A stretch of 5,420 nucleotides of DNA from Bacillota bacterium (GTDB taxonomy: Bacteria; Bacillota; Clostridia; Lachnospirales; Lachnospiraceae), in the NCBI GenBank assembly GCA_023414985.1, contig JAEZLY010000027.1, positions 1 to 5,420 of the forward strand, read 5' to 3'. Position numbers and translations under genes: made by a program. Below the pieces are notes generated by a model. That model did no database searches. It was given only the letters and a program-made list of their open reading frames with translations, and was not told the DNA's origin. The number at the start of each line of letters is the position of its first letter. Position 1 is the stretch's first letter. Positions 1 to 5,420 of this stretch are shown here, in pieces.

Positions 1-812
1 ATATCCACCAGCGTTACCAGGATTAATTTCTTTTCTGACATAACAATCGGAGTGACACTTGCCCGCACCCAGAATTCATACACTTGGCTGCCACGGGTCT
101 CTGCCATCTTATATTCCATATTGTAAGTAGTCCGGTTATATTGGATGGCATCGTTTATGGCCCGTTTTATATCGCAATCAGGGCAGTGAGTCCCATAGCC
201 GCAGCCCAGATCAGAATCTCCATCTCTGATGCAGTTAACACATTTCCCATAGGGCTTCCCGATGATATCCTTTTCTGTCTTGTCCCTGGATTTAAGAAAT
301 ATTTGGTTTGTTTTGATAGCATAGCCCTTCTCATCCAGAATTAATGTTCCGATCGGTATGCTGTTAAAGATAAGGTTGAGATTCCGTTCCTCTCTGATGT
401 GATTCAATTCAGTGGTACGCAGCCTGGTGATATCCCGAAAAGCAACGACAGCACCCATCATACCGCCATTATTGTCAAACATGGGTGAACAGGCTGCAGA
501 CAGATATTTTAGCTCGCCGTTTGCCATCCGAAGGACACTGTTTGCTTCTAACCCGGTTTCCGCCTGCTGTATCAATACATAGGCAACCGGACTGGGAAGC
601 CGTGTTCCTGTCTCTGCATGATAGATTCGGAATATATCGTCAAAGTCCTTGCCATAAGCAAGTTCCGGATCAAATTCCAGTATGTTCTGCGCAAAATCAT
701 TAAAATAAATGATTTTACCCTCCCGATCAGTTGCAATTAAACCCTGTCCGATATTGGATAATATCCCCAAGGCTAATTCGTTACTGATGCGGTTCTTTTG
801 TTTCTTGTTCAT
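1..812 (-). CDS. PAS-domain sensor protein, N-terminal part (probable sensor or hybrid histidine kinase); 3' end outside the window
   Basis: This open frame runs without a stop to the window edge and gives 270 residues. ATG at 812 is chosen because AAGGAA (821-826) lies 8 bases upstream; another ATG at 820 meets a stop after three codons. Residues about 10-130 form a PAS domain (GQGLIATDREGKIIYFN at 22-38, ending in GAVVAFRDITRL at 120-131). Residues about 140-270 form a second PAS-like domain (FNSIPIGTLILDEKG at 149-163). That domain contains a cysteine cluster: C191, C194, C204, C210 and C213. There is no signal peptide or membrane segment in the visible part, so it looks cytoplasmic. Similar double-PAS N-termini with a GCG-x5-C-x2-C motif usually precede histidine kinase or hybrid kinase modules, but none is visible here, so the output domain is inference. 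A diguanylate cyclase or a sigma-54 activator is also possible. It starts 52 bases after cheB and is probably co-transcribed, suggesting extra sensory input to this chemosensory cluster. Confidence 0.85.
   Translation of the reverse strand, partial: MNKKQKNRISNELALGILSNIGQGLIATDREGKIIYFNDFAQNILEFDPELAYGKDFDDIFRIYHAETGTRLPSPVAYVLIQQAETGLEANSVLRMANGELKYLSAACSPMFDNNGGMMGAVVAFRDITRLRTTELNHIREERNLNLIFNSIPIGTLILDEKGYAIKTNQIFLKSRDKTEKDIIGKPYGKCVNCIRDGDSDLGCGYGTHCPDCDIKRAINDAIQYNRTTYNMEYKMAETRGSQVYEFWVRASVTPIVMSEKKLILVTLVD
174..242 (-). other. Five-cysteine cluster within the second PAS domain
   Basis: These codons cover residues 191-213 of the PAS sensor protein. The spacing is C-x2-C-x9-C-x5-C-x2-C, with the core GCGYGTHCPDC at 203-213. 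Cysteine-containing inserts of this form recur in PAS domains of anaerobe sensor kinases. The pattern suits a metal, iron-sulfur or heme-linked redox site, but the ligand is not determined by sequence alone. Confidence 0.6.
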
Positions 813-864
813 GCCATCATTTCCTTAACCATATTATTTTGCAGAGCTTATTCCGGCGTCTGTC

Positions 865-1887
865 CTATCCTTCATTCAAGAGATTAAATATATTGTATGC
901 CATGCTGTCCAGAGAGCACTGCTTCTCCACCGCTCCGATATTAAAGGCTACCTTTGGCATCCCGTATACCACACAGGACTTTTCATCCTGCCCAAGGGTT
1001 CTGGCACCCTTTCTTCTCATTGACATCAATCCTTTGGCTCCGTCATAGCCCATCCCTGTCAGGATAACGCCTACAGCATTCTTTCCGGCCACTGTTGCTA
1101 CTGATTCAAAAAGTACATCAACAGACGGACAATGACCATTCACTTTTTCACCGACAAAGCATTCCACTTTATAGCGGTCACCGGCCTTGCGAATGATCAT
1201 ATGCTGATCACCGGGAGCGATCAGTACCTGGCCTTGTTCCACGTAATCACCGGTTTTGGCTTCCTTTACAGTCAGGTTCGTCGTATTATTCAGACGCTCT
1301 GCGAACATTCTCGAGAAGTTCGGAGGAATGTGCTGGACTATGACGATACCGGGTGTATCGGGAGGCATCTCCTTGATCACCGCATAGATAGCCTCGGTTC
1401 CTCCGGTGGATGCACCGATAGCAATCAGCTTATTTTTATCAGCGGTTCCCCTGCTTTCTATTTTTCGGCCCTTACTTTCCTGAAAGGTATGGACCTTGGC
1501 ATTAGCCGCTATCTTAATCTTCGCAATCAAATCGTTGATGAAATTCTCGACACTATTCACGGAAGTCAGATCCGGCTTCGCTACAAATTCCACAGCCCCC
1601 GCATTCATCGCATCGAATACGGTACCGGAGGTCGAACTGACGACAATGATCGGCAGCGGATATTGGGGCATCAGCTTCCGGATGAAATCAATGCCGCTCA
1701 TCTTTGGCATTTCCACATCACAGGTCATAACATCAGGTTTGGCAGCAATAATCTTGTCTCTTGCATCATAGGGATCATTTGCGGTGGCTACCACCTCAAT
1801 ATTCGGATCCGAAGACAGCCCCCGAAGCAGCACCTCCCGGAAGAGGATACTGTCATCTACGATTAAAACCCTGATTTTATTTGGCAT
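865..1887 (-). CDS. cheB: CheB, chemotaxis response regulator protein-glutamate methylesterase/deamidase
   Basis: CheB removes methyl groups from receptor glutamates, and can deamidate glutamines, to reset chemoreceptor sensitivity once CheA has phosphorylated it. The 340-residue product has the full two-domain layout. The receiver domain (about 5-120) has the acidic pair D11/D12, phospho-acceptor D57 in CDVEMP, S84/S85 at the switch position and K104 in AKP. After a linker (about 122-150) comes the methylesterase domain (about 153-338). It has nucleophile S160 in IGASTGG, H186 in VQHIPP and D282 in LTGMGYDG, which is the complete catalytic triad. The length is normal for the family. The start at 1887 is supported by AAGGGGTG (1895-1902), which overlaps the cheR stop codon, so the two genes are tightly and probably translationally coupled. 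CheR and CheB side by side form the usual adaptation pair. No key residue is missing. Confidence 0.97.
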   Translation of the reverse strand: MPNKIRVLIVDDSILFREVLLRGLSSDPNIEVVATANDPYDARDKIIAAKPDVMTCDVEMPKMSGIDFIRKLMPQYPLPIIVVSSTSGTVFDAMNAGAVEFVAKPDLTSVNSVENFINDLIAKIKIAANAKVHTFQESKGRKIESRGTADKNKLIAIGASTGGTEAIYAVIKEMPPDTPGIVIVQHIPPNFSRMFAERLNNTTNLTVKEAKTGDYVEQGQVLIAPGDQHMIIRKAGDRYKVECFVGEKVNGHCPSVDVLFESVATVAGKNAVGVILTGMGYDGAKGLMSMRRKGARTLGQDEKSCVVYGMPKVAFNIGAVEKQCSLDSMAYNIFNLLNEG

Positions 1888-1901
1888 AGAGTTTCACCCC
1901 T

Positions 1902-2717
1902 TTATATTTTTCGATAAACCGCGGGCTGCACGTATTTAAATCTGGTCTCCTCCCGATTGAGTGATTCGGAATGCCCGATAAAAAGGTATCCGCCGGGTAC
2001 CAGTAAGTCATAATACTTATTTACCAGGGTATTTTTCGTCTTATCATCAAAATATATCATAACATTTCTGCAGAAGATCACATGAAATTTCTTTTTAAAA
2101 GGAAAGACATTCTCCATTAGATTGAATTTCCTGTAGATAACCTCATTCTTGATCTTATCGGTAAATGCTGATGTTTCATTATCAATCTTTTTTGTATAAG
2201 CAAGCTTCCATTTTGAGGGCAGCGTATCGATTTCTTTATTACCGTATACGCCCCGTTTCGCCTCCTCAAGAACTTTTGTAGAGATATCCGTAGCAAGGAT
2301 TTTCGAATCCCAGAATAACTTCTCCTTACCAAGCACTTCATCTATGATCATGGCCAGTGTATAAGGTTCCTCACCGGAGGAACAGCCTGCACACCAGATT
2401 CTTAAATCCCGTTCCGTTGCAGTCGATATGATATAGGGAAGTACTACATCCTTAAAATAAGTGAAATGATCCGCTTCTCTCATAAAGAAGGTATGGTTCG
2501 TTGTAATCTTATCCAACAAGGTGGATACTGCCATTCCGGTCTTGTCCTTCATCAGATACTCATAATACTCCGAGAAGCTCTGAAAACCGTTCTGAATCAA
2601 CACATTCTGAAGCCTGCCGATGACCAGCGTGGTCTTCTCGTGCTTTAAATAGATCCCGTAATTTGCTTTTATGTACGCGGATAATTGTTCGAATTCTTTA
2701 TCCGTAATTGTTATCAT
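1902..2717 (-). CDS. cheR: CheR, chemoreceptor glutamate methyltransferase
   Basis: CheR transfers methyl groups from S-adenosylmethionine to glutamates of chemoreceptors, opposing CheB. The 271-residue product is of normal length for the single-domain form. The N-terminal helical domain (about 1-70) leads into TTNHTFFMRE (72-81), a CheR signature. The SAM-binding loop is IWCAGCSSGEEPYTLAM (107-123). The acidic end of the next strand is D144 in LATDIS. The later motifs FHVIFCRNVMIYFD and GGYLFIGHSES match the family's conserved C-terminal half. There is no TPR or fused receiver domain, so it is the simple CheR type. ATG at 2717 is preceded by GAGGTG (2723-2728) at 5 bases. The 3' end lies 14 bases from cheB, whose ribosome binding site overlaps this stop codon. 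The 81-base gap upstream, towards cheY, shows no clear promoter or terminator. Confidence 0.96.
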   Translation of the reverse strand: MITITDKEFEQLSAYIKANYGIYLKHEKTTLVIGRLQNVLIQNGFQSFSEYYEYLMKDKTGMAVSTLLDKITTNHTFFMREADHFTYFKDVVLPYIISTATERDLRIWCAGCSSGEEPYTLAMIIDEVLGKEKLFWDSKILATDISTKVLEEAKRGVYGNKEIDTLPSKWKLAYTKKIDNETSAFTDKIKNEVIYRKFNLMENVFPFKKKFHVIFCRNVMIYFDDKTKNTLVNKYYDLLVPGGYLFIGHSESLNREETRFKYVQPAVYRKI

Positions 2718-2798
2718 GGCGGCACCTCATCTCATTCACTGACTTCGTACTCAGGTACACTGTCCTGTCGAAGCTTCCGTCACTGTTTCATCGGACGA

Positions 2799-3158
2799 TT
2801 AATGCAGCAGCTTACTTAGGGTCTGGATTACGTGATCTTCCTTAAACGGCTTTACAATAAAGGATTTTGCACCGCTTTTGATTGCCTCCATCACCATCTG
2901 CTCCTGACCCATAGCAGATACCATAACAACCTTGGCATTCGGGTCGAAAGCCATGATTTGTTTCAATGCAGCGAGTCCGTCCAACTCAGGCATCGTAATA
3001 TCCATCGTGACAAGATCCGGTTTCAGATCCTTATATTTATTGAAGCCTGCCAATCCATTCTCTGCCTCGTCTACCACATCATAATCATGCTTTACTAAAA
3101 TATTCTTGATAGCCATCCTCATGAAGGCTGCGTCATCCACTATTAATACTTTCTTCAT
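2799..3158 (-). CDS. cheY: CheY, single-domain chemotaxis response regulator
   Basis: CheY carries the phosphoryl signal from CheA to the output, classically the flagellar switch. The 119-residue product is one receiver domain. It has the acidic pair D8/D9, phospho-acceptor D53 in TMDITMPELDG, S81 in VMVSAMG, K103 in VKPF and an aromatic residue, F100, near the switch position. It resembles the Firmicutes and Thermotoga type of CheY rather than the enterobacterial type. ATG at 3158 has AAGGAA (3165-3170) 6 bases upstream. It follows the TetR gene by 32 bases with no sign of a terminator, so it is probably transcribed from the promoter in front of that regulator or by read-through from cheA. 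If this cluster does not drive flagella, it would be a general single-domain receiver; the family call is firm but the physical target is not shown. Confidence 0.92.
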   Translation of the reverse strand: MKKVLIVDDAAFMRMAIKNILVKHDYDVVDEAENGLAGFNKYKDLKPDLVTMDITMPELDGLAALKQIMAFDPNAKVVMVSAMGQEQMVMEAIKSGAKSFIVKPFKEDHVIQTLSKLLH

Positions 3159-3190
3159 CGTCTTTTCCTTACCCTTCCTCGTCGTAGTGG

Positions 3191-3784
3191 TTACAGTACT
3201 TTACCAAGGGTATCCAGCATTTTATTTACTGTGGATATCAGGTTATCCCTGAGAGAAAAGCTGTACTGTTCCATTTTCCAATGAAAACAGAGTTCTCTGA
3301 AATAACCTGATATCATAATAGCAACATTCCTGCTGTCTATCTCCTCGTTCAGCTCTCCGGCACGCTTTGCTTCTTCAATATATCCTGCTATCGTGGAAAT
3401 TCTGCTCATTTGAATTTCCTTCACCTTATCTGACAGCTCCTCTTCATACAGGAGCACATCAAATACCTGAAAAAGCGTGGTAATCGCCGGATAATTCTCA
3501 TAATACTCTGCAACGGAAGTCAGGGAATATATCAGCGCTTCTTTCGGAGGAAGATGGTTTAATTTAGCGGATTGAAGGATATCGGCATCAAATTGATTGA
3601 AATAATCCAATACGGCTATTAACAAATCATTCTTGTTCTTGAAATGCCGAAATAACGTTGCCTCGGAAATATCCTGTCTTTTTGCAATCTCTCTGGTCGT
3701 CAGTTTCTGGATCCCAAGCTCATTAATAATATCAATTGCCGTTAGAATCAGCTGTTCTTTCCTATGCAATATATTCATTACCAT
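3191..3784 (-). CDS. TetR/AcrR-family transcriptional regulator embedded in the che cluster
   Basis: TetR-family proteins are dimeric, usually repressive DNA-binding proteins released by a ligand. The product has 197 residues, typical of the family. The N-terminal helix-turn-helix domain covers about residues 9-55, with the signature TTREIAKRQDISEATLFRHF (29-48) followed by KNKNDLL. The remaining helical part (about 60-197) would be the ligand and dimer domain, which is too variable to predict a ligand. A longer reading from TTG at 3847 is possible, but that TTG is the first half of a perfect -35 box and has no ribosome binding site. ATG at 3784 has AGGTGG (3791-3796) 6 bases upstream and starts just before the HTH as usual, so I choose it. 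An in-frame ATG at 3778 is a weaker alternative. A repressor here, on the same strand as its che neighbours, suggests autoregulation plus control of downstream cheY-cheR-cheB. Confidence 0.92.
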   Translation of the reverse strand: MVMNILHRKEQLILTAIDIINELGIQKLTTREIAKRQDISEATLFRHFKNKNDLLIAVLDYFNQFDADILQSAKLNHLPPKEALIYSLTSVAEYYENYPAITTLFQVFDVLLYEEELSDKVKEIQMSRISTIAGYIEEAKRAGELNEEIDSRNVAIMISGYFRELCFHWKMEQYSFSLRDNLISTVNKMLDTLGKVL

Positions 3785-3790
3785 AATATC

Positions 3791-3796
3791 CCACCT
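3791..3796 (-). promoter_or_regulatory. Ribosome binding site that fixes the TetR gene start
   Basis: AGGTGG on the minus strand lies 6 bases before ATG 3784 and 12 bases before the in-frame ATG 3778. It supports the shorter 197-residue product over the 218-residue reading from TTG 3847. Confidence 0.75.
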
Positions 3797-3818
3797 GCCG
3801 TAGTATTTGCTTACATCC

Positions 3819-3847
3819 ATTATAATAAGCCTGGTTATTTGTGTCAA
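3819..3847 (-). promoter_or_regulatory. Perfect sigma-70/sigma-A-type promoter for the TetR gene and probably the genes after it
   Basis: On the minus strand, TTGACA (3847-3842) and TATAAT (3824-3819) are separated by exactly 17 bases (3841-3825). Both hexamers match consensus at all six positions. The expected transcription start is an A near 3812 or 3811, giving a leader of about 28 bases that contains the AGGTGG site before ATG 3784. No other gap in the window has a comparable match. With no terminator seen after the TetR gene, transcripts from here would be expected to continue into cheY, cheR, cheB and the PAS gene. Confidence 0.85.
3822..3837. promoter_or_regulatory. Candidate operator: imperfect inverted repeat in the promoter spacer
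   Basis: On the minus strand AATAACCAGGCTTATT has 5-base perfect arms (AATAA and TTATT) around a 6-base centre. Six of eight half-site positions are symmetric. It covers most of the spacer and enters the -10 box, where a bound TetR-type dimer would block RNA polymerase. The arms are short and AT-rich, so chance is possible. Confidence 0.35.
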
Positions 3848-3893
3848 TCTTTGTTTTAATATGCAAAAAGCTGCGATAAATCAAAGGAGGTAC

Positions 3894-4298
3894 TTACGAT
3901 GATAACTCAATTAATCCCAGCTTTTTAAGCACTCCAAGGAATTTCTCCGTGTCCAGCGGCTTTGCTGCATAGGCATCGCACCCCAGTTCAAAGGAGTTCT
4001 GAATAATCTCCGTTTCTGTCAGTGCTGTGATCATTATGATTTTTGACCGCTTTTCATACGGTAATCCTTTCTGCCCCTCCAAATCTTTCAAATGCTTGAG
4101 AACCTTTACTCCGTCCACCTTCGGTATCATAATATCCAGGCAGATCAGATCATAGGGCTTCTCTTCCTTTAGTGCAATCAAAAAAGCGTCAAGTGCTTCC
4201 AAGCCGTCCACCACCAAATCGCATTCACCGTATTGTGACAGGAGCTTATAGAGAAACCTACGGCTGGCTAAATCATCTTCTACGATTAATATCTTCAC
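3894..4298 (-). CDS. Stand-alone receiver-domain response regulator (CheY-like)
   Basis: The product is 134 residues and holds one receiver domain only. It has the acidic residues E7, D8 and D9, phospho-acceptor D55 in CLDIMIPKVDG, T91 in IIMITAL and K113 in AKPLD, so all phosphorylation residues are present. It is about 15 residues longer than CheY. The extra length is mostly in the segment around GQKGLPYEKRSK (75-86), between the third helix and fourth strand. The N-terminal pattern VEDDLASRRFLYKLLSQYGECD is typical of receiver proteins found beside cheA and cheW in clostridia, spirochaetes and sulfate reducers, but differs from CheY at 3158-2799. The start is GTG at 4298 with AAGGGGG (4305-4311) 6 bases before it. 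It begins 64 bases after cheW. Its role as a second CheA target, phosphate sink or output to a non-flagellar partner is inference. No output domain is present. Confidence 0.93.
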   Translation of the reverse strand: MKILIVEDDLASRRFLYKLLSQYGECDLVVDGLEALDAFLIALKEEKPYDLICLDIMIPKVDGVKVLKHLKDLEGQKGLPYEKRSKIIMITALTETEIIQNSFELGCDAYAAKPLDTEKFLGVLKKLGLIELSS

Positions 4299-4304
4299 GG
4301 TTTG

Positions 4305-4311
4305 CCCCCTT
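4305..4311 (-). promoter_or_regulatory. Ribosome binding site supporting a GTG start for the receiver gene
   Basis: AAGGGGG on the minus strand sits 6 bases before GTG 4298. The encoded product then starts MKILIVEDD, the normal first strand of a receiver domain, so no residues are missing at this start. Confidence 0.75.
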
Positions 4312-4362
4312 CCGTAATCATTACTGTACTAATATATGAACGATACTTCTTATGCCCTTGTT

Positions 4363-4857
4363 CTATTGGATCGTGTCATTGATATCCTCCAATTCGTTCT
4401 CAGTCAAAAACCTGTCGCAATCCAGTAATAGCTTCACAGCACTGCCAACCTTACCGATCTTCCTGATATATCTGTTGTTTATCCTATTCATCTGCGGAGG
4501 ATCCACAATATCCTGTTCAGGTATTGTCAGCACCTCTGCCACGCTGTCAACAATTAGTCCGATGGAAATCTCTTTGATATCGACCACAATCACGCAGGTC
4601 CGGTCATTATATTCCTTCGCTTCTTTCTTAAACCGGGTTCTAACGTCAATTACGGGGATAATCTTGCCCCTGAGATTGATGATACCGCGTACATATTCGG
4701 GTAGCTCGGGGATTTCAGTAATAGCCTGAATACCGATGATTTCTGTTACATACCTGATCTCAATTCCATAACACTCGCTTCCTATCACAAAGGTCAGATA
4801 ACGGTCTTTTTGAGTATCCTCTTCCAGTTCGGCAGTTGTTTCAAATAATTCAGCCAT
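4363..4857 (-). CDS. cheW: CheW, chemotaxis coupling protein
   Basis: CheW links the CheA kinase to chemoreceptors in the cytoplasmic array. The 164-residue product is a single CheW domain (about 18-155), close to the family's normal length. Visible hallmarks are RYLTFVIGSECYGIEI (19-34), VTEIIGIQAITEIPELPEYV (37-56) and RGIINLRGKIIPVIDVR (57-73), in which R63 matches the conserved arginine of the receptor and kinase interface. VDSVAEVLTI follows in the second half. An acidic tail of about 17 residues precedes the domain and another acidic stretch closes the protein. ATG at 4857 has a strong AAAGGAGGA (4864-4872) at 7 bases. It lies 34 bases after cheA, the classic order, so the two are surely co-transcribed. 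Confidence 0.96.
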   Translation of the reverse strand: MAELFETTAELEEDTQKDRYLTFVIGSECYGIEIRYVTEIIGIQAITEIPELPEYVRGIINLRGKIIPVIDVRTRFKKEAKEYNDRTCVIVVDIKEISIGLIVDSVAEVLTIPEQDIVDPPQMNRINNRYIRKIGKVGSAVKLLLDCDRFLTENELEDINDTIQ

Positions 4858-4891
4858 ATATCTTCCTCCTTTCAGTTATATTAATACTCTG

Positions 4892-5420
4892 TTAACTAAA
4901 CATTCTGGCTACATCCAAGATCAGGCTGATGTTGCCGTCTCCCAGTAGGGTACAACCTGCCAGTCCTTTGATTTTCTTGAAATTCTGTATATACTGAGGC
5001 AATGCTTTTACCACTACCTGCTGCTGTCCAAGCAATTCATCCGCAAAGACACAGACTGTCTTCTCATCCTGCTCCACCATAATGATGATACCTTCTGAGA
5101 AATTGGTCACTTCAGTCTTCACATGATATAATTCATGAAGACGGCGGACAGCGTGGCATTGACCCCGTACCATAATCATCTCATTTCCATCCGGATCTGT
5201 AAAGATATCACCTTCCTTCGGACGGAAGGATTCTTTGATGGAAATCATGGGTATCGTATATCTGGATTTACCGACCTTGATATTCATTCCATCAATGATA
5301 GCCAGTGTCAAAGGTATCTTCAAAGTAATTACTGTTCCTTTATCCTCGACGCTGTCTACATTCAATGTTCCTCCGACCGCTTCGATGTTTTTCGTAACAA
5401 CATCCATTCCGACTCCACGG
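4892..5420 (-). CDS. cheA: CheA, chemotaxis histidine kinase, C-terminal part; 5' end outside the window
   Basis: CheA is the autophosphorylating kinase that feeds CheY and CheB. Only the last 175 residues are visible. The frame begins inside the ATP-binding domain with RGVGMDVVTKNIEAVGG, the conserved glycine-rich G box of CheA, so the methionine at 5407 is internal and not a start. The end of the ATPase domain, GTVITLKIPLTLA (28-40 of the visible part), runs into the CheW-like P5 regulatory domain (about 37-170). That domain shows IDGMNIKVGKSRYTIPM, then FADELLGQQQVVVK and GLAGCTLLGDGNISLILDV near the end. P5 binds CheW and receptors. The P1 phosphorylated-histidine domain, the dimerisation domain and most of the ATPase domain lie beyond the window, so their integrity cannot be judged. 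No response-regulator domain is fused at the C-terminus. Confidence 0.96.
   Translation of the reverse strand, partial: RGVGMDVVTKNIEAVGGTLNVDSVEDKGTVITLKIPLTLAIIDGMNIKVGKSRYTIPMISIKESFRPKEGDIFTDPDGNEMIMVRGQCHAVRRLHELYHVKTEVTNFSEGIIIMVEQDEKTVCVFADELLGQQQVVVKALPQYIQNFKKIKGLAGCTLLGDGNISLILDVARMFS

Noticed and set aside
84..344. Plus-strand open frame opposite the PAS sensor gene
   Set aside because: The minus strand is open throughout and encodes recognisable PAS domains, so this is a shadow.
1132..1866. A 244-codon plus-strand open frame opposite cheB
   Set aside because: It is fully antisense to a CheB with intact catalytic and phosphorylation residues, resembles no family I know, and has no ribosome binding site of note. 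It is a by-product of cheB codon use.
2150..2185. Sigma-28 or sigma-D-like element (CCGATAA with an upstream TAAT) on the minus strand inside cheR
   Set aside because: The -35 part is imperfect and the site is buried within the cheR coding sequence, about 270 bases before cheB. The match is too weak to call.
2718..2798. Search for a terminator or promoter in the cheY-cheR gap
   Set aside because: There are only short inverted matches, such as GTAC-N4-GTAC and a distant 5-base CTTCG/CGAAG pair, with no T-run. A TCGACA hexamer has no matching -10 at 17 bases.
4314..4324. Perfect 11-base palindrome GTAATCATTAC just before the ribosome binding site of the receiver gene
   Set aside because: It is short and AT-rich, has no T-run, and does not resemble the repeat in the TetR promoter. 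It could be a weak operator but cannot be told from chance.
4352..4729. A 125-codon plus-strand open frame opposite cheW, rich in hydrophobic residues
   Set aside because: It lies antisense to a clear CheW. The hydrophobic, serine-rich look arises from reading the complement of CheW codons, not from a true membrane protein.

Overview
The window looks like a chemosensory gene cluster from a motile, low-to-moderate G+C Gram-positive anaerobe. I favour a member of the Clostridia, probably Lachnospiraceae-like. This rests on strong purine-rich ribosome binding sites before nearly every gene, a perfect sigma-A-type promoter, AT-leaning codon use, and CheY, CheR and CheB sequences of the Firmicutes style. 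The taxonomic call is inference from style; no search was run.

All eight genes lie on the minus strand, so transcription runs from high to low coordinates. In that order they are: the C-terminal end of cheA (5420-4892, cut by the window edge); cheW (4857-4363); a stand-alone 134-aa receiver protein with a GTG start (4298-3894); a TetR-family regulator (3784-3191); cheY (3158-2799); cheR (2717-1902); cheB (1887-865); and the N-terminal 270 residues of a PAS-domain sensor protein (812-1, cut by the window edge). Gaps are about 14-107 bases. I see no convincing rho-independent terminator in any of them, and no stretch over 300 bases lacks a gene.

The genes form most of a chemosensory pathway. 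CheA and CheW make the receptor-coupled kinase core, CheY and the second receiver are possible phosphoryl acceptors, and CheR and CheB methylate and demethylate receptors for adaptation. No receptor (MCP), cheC, cheD or flagellar gene is visible here, so the output (flagella or another process) cannot be decided from the window.

The unusual part is the centre. A TetR-type repressor gene sits inside the che cluster on the same strand. Directly before it is a perfect promoter (TTGACA, 17-bp spacer, TATAAT) carrying an AT-rich inverted repeat in its spacer. This could divide the cluster into a cheA-cheW-receiver unit and a tetR-cheY-cheR-cheB-PAS unit, with the second under TetR control. The second unusual feature is the PAS protein at the end, whose second PAS region carries a five-cysteine cluster that suggests a redox, metal or heme sensing role. 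No mobile element, CRISPR array, tRNA or rRNA was seen.
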